64,000 bases of DNA, taken from Hortaea werneckii (taxonomy: Eukaryota > Ascomycota > Dothideomycetes > Mycosphaerellales > Teratosphaeriaceae). The stretch lies in NCBI GenBank assembly GCA_037044905.1, contig JBAOKB010000037.1, positions 620,001 through 684,000 on the forward strand. The letters run 5' to 3'. Of this stretch, positions 53,447-63,989 are shown piece by piece (the stretch's first letter is position 1; each line of letters opens with the position of its first letter). A program made the translations under genes and the position numbers. Below the pieces are notes generated by a model. The model was given only the letters and a program-made list of their open reading frames with translations. It ran no database searches and was not told where the DNA came from.

Positions 53447-56400
53447 CTAGAGCGTTGCTACCGTCAAAAGCATCAAAGCGGCTGCGACCATCAGTCCCAA
53501 CGATATGTCCCTATCTGAGCTCGCCCCCGAAGATGGTGAAGCGGAGGGAGACCCGTTAGTGTCTGCTTCGGAAATATCGCTATCAGGCGATGAAGTCGGC
53601 ATTAACTCTGTCCTGAAGGGGGCGGAGGTGCTGTCGCTTGTGGAAGAGAGATCCAATGAAGTTTCTGCAGCCTGCCCGGTGCTGGCTTCACTTTGTGTCT
53701 TGCTCAGAGGCGTCCGCCGCTACGCCCAGCCCACTCATGATGATTGCTCCGAAATCAGGTCGAGTGGTAGCTGATTTGGAGACATCCGCAGGTTCGCCGC
53801 TCGCAGAGCTTGTCAGCCGAGCCACCATTACGGTCGTGACATCTGAGTACAATGTCTTGCTCTGCACCGTGGCGACAGGTTCGTACACAGCACTGAAGAC
53901 CTGGCTACCAACGGTGACGGCAAATGGCTCTGGTGAGGCCGGCGCCAGCATTGCGGTTGTGGCTGATCCTTGGGAAGCTATGACAAGTGCATTCCCTGTC
54001 AGACTGAACGTTCGTCCACTTACTGCAACTGCACTGCCAGGTAATATCGATGCTCCCGCAATCACGACCCCTCCTGAGGCCGCGCTGGCGACAGTGAAGG
54101 TTTGATCATCGATCACCAGCTGCTGATCTTCATTGAACGGAGCATTGGAAGGCAAAGCCAGGGTCGATGTGCTCGTCCCAGAAGCCACCACGAGGTTGTT
54201 CTCAATCAGCGCCATCGACTGACCACCGATTGTCGCCATTTCGTCCGGCAATAGCGTCACGCCGGCAATGACAACAGCAGACTTCGTGGCATCTTGGTCC
54301 ACATCGAGAGCGTCTGGTCCGGATACGGGGGCTGTAGGCTCTGCTGTTGCGGTATTCTCAAACCCAGCGAGTGTCTCTGCCGAGGATCCCGAGCCGGCAA
54401 TGAGCCTTCCGCTCTCGATGCTGAATGCAATGCTGTCAACTGAGACCGCACTTCCGGGAAGCACGATTTGCGTGCCTACGACGAAAGCAGAACTGCCATA
54501 CCTGCTTGCCACGTAAGGGCTTCCGTTGGCTGTAATGGTGGCAATCCCCTGTGCCGGGGCAGAAGATGGCCCGACTGCACTGGCAATGACGACTCCAAGG
54601 CCCTCATTAGCCGATGTCAACCTGAGGACGTGCCCTGCTTCTGTCGCGGCCGGTCCACCCACCGAGAGGGTTTGGCTACCGACGACCGCAGACAGGTCTC
54701 CGATCTGCGTGAAACCGGTAACTTCAGATCCGATTGTGATCTCACTTACTGGTTCGGTCTCGCCGTCAATCGCTGTTGTTGTCTCTGCCTGTCCTGGTTC
54801 TTGCATTTCAGAAGCACCGAATGCCTGGTTGTTGTCCTCTACAAAGCTGGTGGCGGCGGGTGCCGTCGCACCATCGCGGGAAACTTCGTACGCGACTGTT
54901 ATAGACTCAATCGTGGCAGACGCATGGGTAGAAGGTGCGTCAATGTCTGGAGTTGCAGTCGTTGCCGCCTGAGGTCGGGTGGAAGAGACCTCGTTCACCG
55001 TATCAGGAATATTCGAAGATGAATCTGCTCCGCCCCCCTTGTTTGAAGACGTAGTCGCTGCTGTCCAAGACTGGTCCGACGGCGTCTCGCTCCCCGCGCT
55101 GGGGGTATACGACCGCGAATCAGACCTTTCAGTGGCCAAGATAGCCGTGGTGAGCGCCTCAGAGTTGTCCGATGGTGATTTAATTGTCATGACGGAAGTC
55201 TCCAATGATGATACTGGTACGCTATCGTTTGGGAGAGCAGCTGTGGGTGCCTGGGACTGGCCTGCTGGCGATGCATTCGCCGGATCAAGATCATCTGATG
55301 ATAGACCCGACGTAGACGTTGGAGCCTGTGTTGAGGGTGATGAGTGAGAGCTGGACAGCCCGGCAGATGTGCTCGTACTGTCAAACGTCCGCGGCGTCCC
55401 GTCCGCGCCTGCAACGTCACCGTTTACCACAGAAGACTCGGCGTCACTAGATGCGCTCTCAAACGTCGGTTGCGGTGTTGCACTTGAAGTTGGAGCTCTC
55501 GTTCGCGGCGCAGTGCTCTCGGTGCTTGACGGCTCGGGCTCAATGGGCCCGTTCATAGTAATGATGTGCGACGATGTGACGGTGGCTCGCGCCACAGGAA
55601 TCTGTACAGTTGGCTGTCCAACGCCGGGCAGAGTCCAGCAATTAGCAATATAAGGGTGTTGTTCGATAATGGACGGTTCCTGTGCCATCCACTGCATCAT
55701 CTCGGATGGCAAGTTCATTAATACCTGCCTAGTCATGGATGGCACCGTCGTGGAGAGCTCTTGTACGTAGGTCACGTCACTAGGGATAATATCAAGTCTC
55801 CACCAGCCGCCTGTATCTGGAGAATGTGTTGGCAATAGCAGAGGGGTTTGGTACTTAGCCCAAGTACCCGAGCGCACGGTATCGAAACTATAATAGGAGG
55901 GCAAAACCGTGTACTTGCCACACATCTCTGGCTCGTACTTGGTCAAAGACGTGCTTCCGGTTGCATTCACCATCGGATAAAAAGTTTCAATGGCCGCGTG
56001 CCAAACGAGAAAATCGGTCCCGATGCCGCTGTAGAAAGTTAGCATGAGGCGTTTTGAGAAGGAACACCGTAGCGGGAGAGTACATTTGGTGATCGGACAA
56101 GATCGAAGCAGCCGTGGTACCCAGATGTAGCCTAGATCTACCGTAACTCGCAGCATCGCTAAGGAAAATTGAGTTGACAAGGTCTGACGGAACGACGTCC
56201 GTCGTCAGAGGCCCCTCAAAGACTGAATCGTCCATTGCTTGTATAGATGCCTCAAGCCCTTGCGCAGTGATAGTTGTGGAGTTGGCGGTGACGATAGAGT
56301 CCGGATAGCTCAGTAAAGTTTGAGCTTCCGTCGCTACAGGTATGGACCACGTAGAAGTCCACCACGAATTTATGTTTATGGCAAAGGATCCCCCGTAAAC

Positions 56401-56673
56401 CCAGCAACACGGAGGTATATCGGGTTTTGGCGCTGTGACTTTCGATGTTTTGTCGGACGTTGTCATCGTTAATGACGTGTTCATCGTGCGGGTTGAGGTA
56501 AAACGAGTCCGCGTGAGGGTACGAGTGATGGTTCGATGTTGACTCGAGCTGGTGGTAATGCTGCTGTTTCCGAAGGAGACCGCGCGTGGTTGCCTAACGA
56601 CCTCTCCGCACACTGTGACTATGAGAGTTGCAAGCGCAACGCCGTAGCTTAGCAGATTCGCGAGTGTAGACAT
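53447..56673 (-). CDS. Large GPI-anchor-type surface protein with degenerate repeats
   Basis: Proposed exons 56673-56084, 56028-53724 and 53671-53447 give about 1039 residues. Intron 1 is 55 nt (GTACTC...CTACAG, branch GCTAAC). Intron 2 is 52 nt (GTAGCG...GGGCAG) and is less certain. The N-terminus MSTLANLLSYGVALATLIVT looks like a signal peptide. A Cys-containing region follows (IPPCCWVYGG, YEPEMCGKY, IANCWTLPG), then a Ser/Thr/Pro-rich stalk. Several degenerate repeats come next, built on VIAGxxLLPxxxxxxxG and ending in VxASGSxxT (nt about 54760-53880). The third exon ends SDRDISLGLMVAAALMLLTV and ATL, a typical GPI attachment signal after a small-residue site. Such proteins act as fungal cell-wall adhesins or structural mannoproteins. 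The exact role is unknown. Confidence 0.72.
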
Positions 56674-57119
56674 GTTGTACAGAAGTGCATAGGCTGTTGA
56701 AAGAGGCCTCGCTTGAACGAAGCACTACTTGTCGATGCTGGGCGATGGCAAGTCAATGTAGCCCAACAGCGCGCGCATGATGGCTCTGCATGATTCAAGA
56801 CTGGATGCATTGATCCTTCATCCGACGACGAAGAAGGATGGCAATCTAATCTCGGAGACTTAGCGGTATGCATGATCGATGCAATGCTGCTGCCGGAGGT
56901 CAGCGAAGTATTTCAGCGCAGTATGATTCTGCTTGGTGATTTGTTACAAACCCCAGGAGGAAGCAGATATTGGCTGCCCTGCTAGATCTATTGCCCACCT
57001 TGCAGCAAACTTCTTGGCTCGCTGCAGCCACGTTCCGGTAAAGGACGTAACTGAGCCACTTGCTCACCGGTCGTAGGCAGACACTCGCTGTCAGGCTACA
57101 CACACTTCGCTTCTAGAAT
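56674..57119. promoter_or_regulatory. Upstream flank of the surface-protein gene
   Basis: About 450 bp of normal base composition upstream of the GPI-type gene. No gene seen. Confidence 0.4.
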
Positions 57120-57560
57120 TAGCGCAGGGTATAGCTAAGAATTCACTATCTCATAGCGACTAATAGTACAGAGCTTAGAATATTTTCCCTAAGAATTTAA
57201 AGCCCCTCTCCCTTTCTTTTTTAATTTTTGGAAACAAGTGTAATGTTCTAGTATATTAATACTTATACTTAAAGTGGTTAGTACTTTAAAATCTAAATTA
57301 TTTAAGCTATTAGAGAGTTATAGACTCTAATAGGCTCTATCTCCTATACTAAAGAAGGAAAATAATTTGTAAATTGTTTTATTTATCTAACATATTACAT
57401 AGAAATTTGTATTTTACCTAATAGAGTTAAGCTAAATCTTGTAACATTATTTAGAATTACTTTCTACCTTTCAAAAATCTGTTATAAAGATTAAGCAAGG
57501 TCAAGTATTTATGCTAATTAGTATACAAAAGCTCTTAATAGTACCGCGCTAGACATTCTT
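57120..57560. repeat. Sharply AT-rich, TpA-rich island, probable RIP-degraded element
   Basis: Composition changes abruptly: 57241-57300 has only 11 G or C in 60, and 57361-57420 about 9 in 60, against roughly half in the flanks. TA dinucleotides are abundant and no open frame survives. This is the look of repeat-induced point mutation acting on an old transposon copy. No termini or coding remnants can be named. Confidence 0.6.
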
Positions 57561-58211
57561 GTACCCTATCCTACTTGCCTACTTACCGCCGAACGGCATA
57601 CACTAACTACCTAGGTAATTGCTGAAGGGAGAATTTACCTGTTATCTGTTGACAACTAGGCACAACCCTGCGCGATAATGCAACATAGTTACTACATTCG
57701 TACACGACCGATCACTGGATGTGGCTGGAAGTGGACGCGCAGGCTGCGTCCAAGGGGTGCAAGCAAATGACTGTCTAGAGCGCCATGAAATCATCTGCTC
57801 AAGCAGCAATTCTCGGGTACTTGCACGGGTTCAACTACTGGGCAGGAAGATGCTACTGATGTGGAGGTGGAAATGCCGACAAAGCGCGATCTTATTCCAG
57901 AAATTGATCAGCAGGTATGTAGGGGAATTCGTGAACTACCGAAGGTCTCCGCCCATGCGCTCTCAATGCACATCCCGTTTTAGCAATGTGACCCTGGCAA
58001 GGTTTGAACTGCATTCATCCCATCTTGGCTCCAGGCTATGTAGCCTTGACTTGCAGCAGCGGCAAGAGGCAGGACTCACCGGAAATAAAATGGGGCTTAG
58101 GAGGTACCTATACTATTCCGCGTGGCCAATTTCGAGCGCCATGGTAGAGGACATTGGTCGATAGGGAGGCTTCTTCACCTTGACTTCCGATCATGAACTG
58201 AGACTGTCGAC
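57561..58211. other. Flank between the AT-rich island and the aspartic-protease-like gene
   Basis: Normal composition. An open frame at 57721-58164 has no signal peptide or domain. A missing signal-peptide exon of the next gene could lie here, but I could not place it. Confidence 0.35.
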
Positions 58212-59873
58212 ATGCCAGAACCACTTGTGATCCCGCCGTCCTCGCATTGGGCCGGGAACGATGGACGCTGGAACACCTTTCAGATCTCTATTGGGATACC
58301 TGCACAAGATTTCTACATACTTCCTTCCACTGCCACCCAGGAATTCTGGTTGCCGGATGCCCAAGGATGTGCAGTTCACAGTCCATCGGATCCAGGCTAC
58401 TGTGGATATATACGAGGAGCCATTGGAAATGATGGCCTGAACAGCTCAGGCTTTTCCTCCAATGGCAGTACTACGTGGGACTTGATAGGCATCTACACGC
58501 TTGACGATCAAGAAGAAAAGCTTGGGTATGGCGGCAATGGCAAGTTTGGCTATGACATCGTCTTCTGGAACGGCGTTAGCGATCCAGTAGTTTTGCAAAA
58601 TCAGGTTGTCGGAAGCTTGCCGGGTCTTGAGTACTGGCTCGGGGTGATAGGGGTGGGACCAAAGCCCATCAACTTCACGACGTTCAACGAGCCCATGCCA
58701 AGCATGCTGAGTCAAATGGTCGACAACGAAACAATACCAAGTCTTTCTTGGGCCTACACAGCAGGCGCGAGCTATCGAAATGAATCCTTAGCATCCCTCA
58801 CTTTAGGCGGTTTTGACGATGCGAGATCGGGCAATTCACGTATCAGCTTGGACATGAATCCAGACACTTCGCGGCCATTGCAAGTCGCTGTCAAGAACAT
58901 CATCGCTGAGAACACTCTGGGGGGTACAGGTGTGAGCCTCTTGCCTGAAGCTACCTATCACTTCGTTGACTCGACCGTGCCTCACCTGTGGCTCCCTGAT
59001 AACGCCATTACACTCTTTGTGGAGAACTTCGGCCTGACATACGACAATGAAACTGGCCTGTTTCTCATCAATGACACTATGCGCGACCGCATGAGAGAGC
59101 TCGAGCCGACTGTCACTTTCATTCTTGGTGGCAGCATCATTGATGACACCGAGACAACCCTCAACTTGGAATTGCCTTTCGCCGCATTCGATCTTCAAGC
59201 GAGCTTCCCGTTCTATCAGAACGCAACCAACTATTTCCCGATACGGAGGGCCGGAAACGACTCGCAATACACATTTGGACGCATGCTCTTCCAAGAGCTC
59301 TACGTTGCCGCAAATTTTGAGCTTCAAAAATTCAACCTTTCACAAGCTTTCACAAGTCACGACTACGAGCCGAACATAGTCGCAATGCCAAAAGCGCCGG
59401 AAATGAACTCTAACAGCTCCAACTCAACTCAAGATGGTATCTCGAATGCCGAGAGTGAGATGGAACCTGGAGTCATCGCAGGAAGTGTCGTGGGCGCACT
59501 TGCCGCTGTGGTCGTGGCAGCCGGACTCGTTTGGTTCATACTTCGCAGACAACGCATGAAACGAAGATCACAAGATATCAGGGCGACAGCCATGACAGGC
59601 GATAAGAAGGTCTCCGATAACGACAGCGAGTATCATGATAAGGCAACGAGGACCGCTGAACTTCCATTCGAGAGCGCTGTGTTCGAGGCCGCCCATGGTA
59701 AGCCTGAGCCAGCCGAGCTCGGCGCTGAGGTGCGTGCTTCGGAGGTCGAAGGCGACCTGGGCAAAGCGAAAGCACGAAGTGGCATGGTAGAAATGGCAGC
59801 CTCGCCCTTGGAGGTGCACGAGCTCCCTGTGCCCGCCAATGCCGAATGCATTGGTGGAAATCAACATGTCTGA
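58212..59873 (+). CDS. Membrane-anchored aspartic-protease-fold protein, probably catalytically inactive
   Basis: Single-exon frame of 553 residues starting MPEPLVIPPSSHWAGNDGRW. The fold follows peptidase A1: TFQISIGIPAQDFYILPSTA, then FWLPDAQGC, a Trp/Tyr-rich flap region, LGVIGVGPKP, and a second lobe with YHFVDSTVPHLWLPDNA. The first catalytic Asp position reads PST (Ser39-Thr40) rather than DTG, while the second retains Asp253 in DST, so proteolysis is unlikely. Several NxS/T sites lie in the ectodomain. A TM helix (VIAGSVVGALAAVVVAAGLV, from about residue 420) is followed by a stop-transfer RRQRMKRR and a 105-residue cytosolic tail. This is like the sensor-type A1 proteins common in filamentous fungi. 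It lacks a visible signal peptide, so a short upstream exon or a trimmed 5' end is possible. Confidence 0.78.
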   Translation: MPEPLVIPPSSHWAGNDGRWNTFQISIGIPAQDFYILPSTATQEFWLPDAQGCAVHSPSDPGYCGYIRGAIGNDGLNSSGFSSNGSTTWDLIGIYTLDDQEEKLGYGGNGKFGYDIVFWNGVSDPVVLQNQVVGSLPGLEYWLGVIGVGPKPINFTTFNEPMPSMLSQMVDNETIPSLSWAYTAGASYRNESLASLTLGGFDDARSGNSRISLDMNPDTSRPLQVAVKNIIAENTLGGTGVSLLPEATYHFVDSTVPHLWLPDNAITLFVENFGLTYDNETGLFLINDTMRDRMRELEPTVTFILGGSIIDDTETTLNLELPFAAFDLQASFPFYQNATNYFPIRRAGNDSQYTFGRMLFQELYVAANFELQKFNLSQAFTSHDYEPNIVAMPKAPEMNSNSSNSTQDGISNAESEMEPGVIAGSVVGALAAVVVAAGLVWFILRRQRMKRRSQDIRATAMTGDKKVSDNDSEYHDKATRTAELPFESAVFEAAHGKPEPAELGAEVRASEVEGDLGKAKARSGMVEMAASPLEVHELPVPANAECIGGNQHV

Positions 59874-61651
59874 TTGAATTACACAAGCAGCCAAGCAAAC
59901 ATTGACTGGGGCGACCGCATGTTGGTAACAAGCTCGCCACACATTCTGAGTCTAGGGTTTCTGATATCGATGACAATGATCTCTACGTGCACCTTACTTG
60001 CATGACGAGCCGGAAGCAAGCCGAGAAATGCTGCGATGAACATACGTAAAATGTGCACTGTCTTGCCCTTTGACAAGCCCCAATGCATCTGTGCAAACGC
60101 TTAAGCCAGTCCTTACGAGATGTTAGGGTTGTTAGCGTTGACTATTGGTCGTCCTGGCTTGGCGGAGTTCGCCGTCATATTCGACGAAGTGGCTCGACTG
60201 TTATATGGGACTGGAAAGGCTTTTGTCGGTGATCACAGATAGGCTGGACCATTTTCTTCGCCTGTTCCGCCTCCAATCAGACCAACGGTACCTACATACA
60301 GGTGTCTACAAGCAAGCAGCAGACCGCGGCGGGTCTGGCCGGCAATTCGTGTTTAACAGTCTTTGCTATCGAATATGGTGGACCGCTGCTCGAGAGATTG
60401 CCTCCGCTGTTGACATCGAGCCGCCGGCGATCTTGGCGAGCACGACGATGTCGTTCACGGTCCAGCTGCTTAGCTCTTTCGATGGCTCTCTCTTCTAACA
60501 CCCGTTGCAGCTCAGGCGGAGAAAGAGAGGCATTTCAGCCTGCATGACGGAGCGGATTGCGGAGATGACAACGCGTAGCAGCTTTGTCCGTCCTTTTTAG
60601 AGGCCCGCTCTAGGCGTCAATACGCCGGTCAGTGACGTGCGAGAGGGAATGGTGAATCAGACAACTTTGAGCCCCGTAGACCTCGATTGTGTCCCCTCTA
60701 GCCTTCACAGCTGTCACGGCAGCTCCGTTCTGATGCTTTGCCATTTCCTCGACTTTCTTCATCGTTAGTCCCCTCGAAGGCCGATACCGACCCGTATCAT
60801 CCTTGCGTATCCCTACGGTGTCTGCGGAAATAGCGTCACTTTCGACGAAGGAAATCACGATACTGTGACGGCTAGTGCAAGCATGAAAAGGAATCAATCG
60901 AAACAGATGCTATTGAGCATAGCAAGCAACGCTTAGAAAGCGTCGAGATGCCGTTTTATGACTTAGACTCGGCGCCAACAACACATACATGAGCACTGCT
61001 GCCTAGACGAATTGGCGTACTCTTTCGAGCTCTGGAAGGCCTTTGCATAAGCTTAATGACACCTTTAGCTGCCCTCAAGTCGGACACGCAGCGCTGAAAC
61101 CCTCGTGTCCGTTGATATCTTACAAGCGAGCGAGTACTACATACTCGTTTCTGGACCTCAAACGGCTGCCGGCCACAACCAGGATGCCAAAGTCGATTAT
61201 ATGAAAAGGAAAACGAAAAGAAGGAACTTTTAAGTTATTCCTCATCACTACCCGCTAAGATATCTTGCCCACTTAGAGCCTTTGCAAACCCTTGCCCACG
61301 TTAATCGTTGTTAAGTTCAAGAGTCAGTAGTACTGCCTCTTCGTCCATCCAAATTAGATCTGCATCTATCATCGAATGATTATCTCAGCTTGCTCAAGTA
61401 CCGTCATAGAAGTTAGGAAGTCTTCAAGATGTCCTGGCTCTTCAAATCGTCGATGACTTCTTTTGTCCACTCCTGGCAGGTACGAAGAGGCTCGTCTGGG
61501 TAGAGGCCGCGACTGAGTTGGAATTGTTTCTTGGGCGCCGGCAGTGTAGCACAGACTTGTTGAAACCGTTCAAAATCGGAGATGTCGACGACGCCCAGGC
61601 GCGAACAATTATCATTGAAGTCCTTTGTCTTTGCCAGTCGCCATCAGGACA
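59874..61651. other. 1.8-kb stretch without a recognisable gene
   Basis: Short overlapping frames only. 61250-61400 is AT-richer. I see no domain, splice chain or repeat of note. Confidence 0.45.
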
Positions 61652-62515
61652 TCACTCAAACATCTCGAGACGAATAGGCTTGACCCATGCCGCCTCACTA
61701 TCCGCCGGTTCCATTACACGACGTAAATGTAAGCACCAGTCGTCGTCCCATTTGCCGAGTGCGCAAAAGGCCGTACTGTACTCCCAGTAGCTCGGATACC
61801 ACCCAGAAGACTCCCAGTCTAGGATCGTCACAATCCATCCCGATCCTTCTTGGTCTTCTTCGATCATGACATTCTTCTTTTGGAAATCGCCATGCGTGAA
61901 AACTGAATCGCATCGGCAGAGAATCTGTGGCAGGCATTGAAGGTAGTACTCAGCACGAAAAATTGCACCGCCATCCCGAATATACTTCTCGACCATCGCC
62001 TCAATAAGCTTTTCGTGGCTGTCAAACGGACCATTGACTTTGGCATCTGGCTTTGCGGTCCAGAAGACCATGTCTTGCACAGGCCGACGATCTAAACTGC
62101 CATAGTAAGACGGATTCGGCGGCGTCAACTTACGCAGATCTATGAAGTATGATTGTAACTCTTTGATAATCGCTTGCTTGTGTTTCTCTTGCAAGAGCGG
62201 CCACTGTGATTGCAAGCTTGCGCTGCGAATGCGTTCCATGACAATATACTTATTGCCCGTTGTTTGATTAGTGTACAAGGCGTAGACCCGAGGAACTCGG
62301 ACGTTGGTGCTTTCCCGTACAAAAATCATATTGTCGCCTTCCAGATGATCCACATCGAGCCCGTATTTGACGATGTAGTGCTCTCTGACTGCAACGACTC
62401 TGCGACCTTTGAAACAGTACTCTCGCAGATCGGAGGCGTCCTCGATCTCTGCTTCCGTCGGCAAAGTACTGGGCAGATCAGGCGCGTAGTACGGGAGCGC
62501 AAATCTGGATACCAT
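61652..62515 (-). CDS. APH-family phosphotransferase-like protein
   Basis: Single exon, 287 residues, starting MVSRFALPYYAPDLPSTLPT. N-lobe: YIVKYGLDVDHLEGDNMIFV carries the probable ATP-binding Lys (Lys50) and a helix-C Glu. Hinge: NKYIVMERIRSASLQSQWP. Catalytic loop: VFTHGDFQKKNVMI (His208, Asp210, Asn215), with metal-binding ILDWESSGWYPSYWEY (Asp233). All residues needed for phosphotransfer are present. The family (aminoglycoside-phosphotransferase-like) is greatly expanded in filamentous fungi, and physiological substrates are mostly unknown. The motif WESSGWYPSYWEY is the typical fungal subgroup signature. There is no evidence of antibiotic resistance. It is isolated, with about 1.8 kb empty on one side and 0.9 kb on the other. 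Confidence 0.85.
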   Translation of the reverse strand: MVSRFALPYYAPDLPSTLPTEAEIEDASDLREYCFKGRRVVAVREHYIVKYGLDVDHLEGDNMIFVRESTNVRVPRVYALYTNQTTGNKYIVMERIRSASLQSQWPLLQEKHKQAIIKELQSYFIDLRKLTPPNPSYYGSLDRRPVQDMVFWTAKPDAKVNGPFDSHEKLIEAMVEKYIRDGGAIFRAEYYLQCLPQILCRCDSVFTHGDFQKKNVMIEEDQEGSGWIVTILDWESSGWYPSYWEYSTAFCALGKWDDDWCLHLRRVMEPADSEAAWVKPIRLEMFE

Positions 62516-63425
62516 GTTGCAATGCAGGATGGAATGAACCCATGCAGTCCTTAGAACTTGTTACAGATCCGATGAGCAAGACAAGACAATGTTGCTTCGA
62601 TCCAGGCTCGCAAGTAGCAAGAAGTCAATTGAACTGGAGAGAAAGTAAGCGCGACCATGCGCAAGCACGCCTCAGGCAGCCGGGATATCCGACAATTCGC
62701 CGCAGCACAGAACGACATGCGTGACCGATCAAAGACGAATTGTTTGTCACGCTGGCTGATTCAACACCGCAGTTCCTAGTTCCGATGGTTGTCGAGCGGC
62801 TTTCCATTCTTGCTGTGAGCTTTGTGCATGGCAGTGTGGAATCCGCCGTCTTGGAGTAGGCAAAAGAAAAGGATTCTAGCGGGAATACGAGTTGCCCGCG
62901 CGACAGCATTTTGATGTCTAGTCGCCGACAACGCGCCTACGATCAAGCAAAGCCCAGGGACGATCAGACGCAACTTCAATTTACAAATTACAAATTTTGG
63001 GCAAGCATCAGCGTCCAAGAACTCGATGTGTTACAAAGAATCTGCATATTTGGTCGGAAGATCAAATATTTCTTCTCATTTGATTTGTCCTGCTGCGACC
63101 GGCCTGGGCATTATATGGAAAAGGAAGGAGATTCGATCCTTGCCGATTTTTTGACAGACTACGCAGCATGAATTGTAATTGTCCAGTTGCATCCGGAATA
63201 TCGACCAATTAATTCCTATCGCGATCTAGTCCTCGAGTTGCCTGTGTACAATACAATAGCATTTTTGACACCTCTGTCGCTATTACAATTAACCAATGTC
63301 GCCGAGGCAACGAAAGGTTACGTTTAATGCACTTGTCAGTCATTAAAGCGATCAATGAGTCTGTCTAGCTGACGATTGGAGGATTGTATACCGTGCTTGC
63401 AAGGCGTACAGCAAGCTGAAATATC
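62516..63425. other. About 900 bp without a recognisable gene
   Basis: Contains the upstream region of the APH-type gene. No supported frame. Confidence 0.45.
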
Positions 63426-63911
63426 TTATTTTCGCCTCTGCTTTCCAACCACTGTACCAGCCCTGAGTCTGCTCTCCAGGATAGCACAGACGTCATTCCA
63501 AGCTACAAGAGGTCGATTTGAAGCACAATCGAAGCGCGAGCTACGGTGACAGAGGCAGTCAAATTTGGAAGGAAGTGATAGTTGGAAGTTGCAGTTGGAG
63601 TTGCAGGTGAATTCAGTTGGAGGTGAAGTTGGAGGTGAAGTTGGAGGTGAAGTTGGAGGTGAAGTTGGAGGTGAAGTTGGAGGTGAAGTTGGAGATGAAG
63701 TTGGAGGTGAAGGTGAGGTTGACGTTGGAAGTACTGCTTTACAATCAAATGTGTAGTTACTAGACGGGTGAATATGTAATAAATCCCTACCCGTATGGAT
63801 GAGAGTTGCGACTTGTTGTCGTGGTAGCTCAGGATCACACCAAGCGTAGACTAGGCTTACAGCTAGACAACATTGCGGCAATGATGCTATGAGAACTACT
63901 AGAGCAGACAC
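63426..63911 (-). CDS. Candidate secreted Pro/Thr/Ser-repeat protein (weak)
   Basis: A 162-codon frame with a hydrophobic start (LVVLIASLPQCCLAVSLVYA), a SPPT tetrapeptide array encoded by the 12-bp repeat, and a Cys-rich tail (FTCNSNCNFQLSLPSKFDCL). This would suit a small secreted protein. Against it, the frame opens with GTG, no upstream ATG is in frame, and a 12-bp repeat stays open in every frame. An intron beginning GTAAGC just after TCTAGCT could supply a different start. I give it little weight. Confidence 0.25.
   Translation of the reverse strand: MSALVVLIASLPQCCLAVSLVYAWCDPELPRQQVATLIHTGRDLLHIHPSSNYTFDCKAVLPTSTSPSPPTSSPTSPPTSPPTSPPTSPPTSPPTSPPTEFTCNSNCNFQLSLPSKFDCLCHRSSRFDCASNRPLVAWNDVCAILESRLRAGTVVGKQRRK
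63616..63711. repeat. 12-bp minisatellite, eight units of GTTGGAGGTGAA
   Basis: Eight contiguous 12-bp units. Seven are identical and the seventh reads GTTGGAGATGAA. Degenerate relatives flank it on both sides (for example GGTGAGGTTGACGTTGGAAG). Confidence 0.95.
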
Positions 63912-63971
63912 ACGTTCTCAAATGCTTGACACGAAGGAAATATCTCTTGCCTCTGTCAATCTTCTCCGCAC

Positions 63972-63989
63972 TTTTTTTTTTTTTTTTTT
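63972..63989. repeat. Poly-T tract near the window end
   Basis: An uninterrupted run of about 18 T followed by CGCGCGC. It may be a retroelement tail or simple slippage; the window ends before this can be decided. Confidence 0.6.

Noticed and set aside
61652..62515. Antibiotic-resistance phosphotransferase
   Set aside because: The APH-like fold is widespread in fungal genomes with unknown substrates; nothing here points to drug modification.
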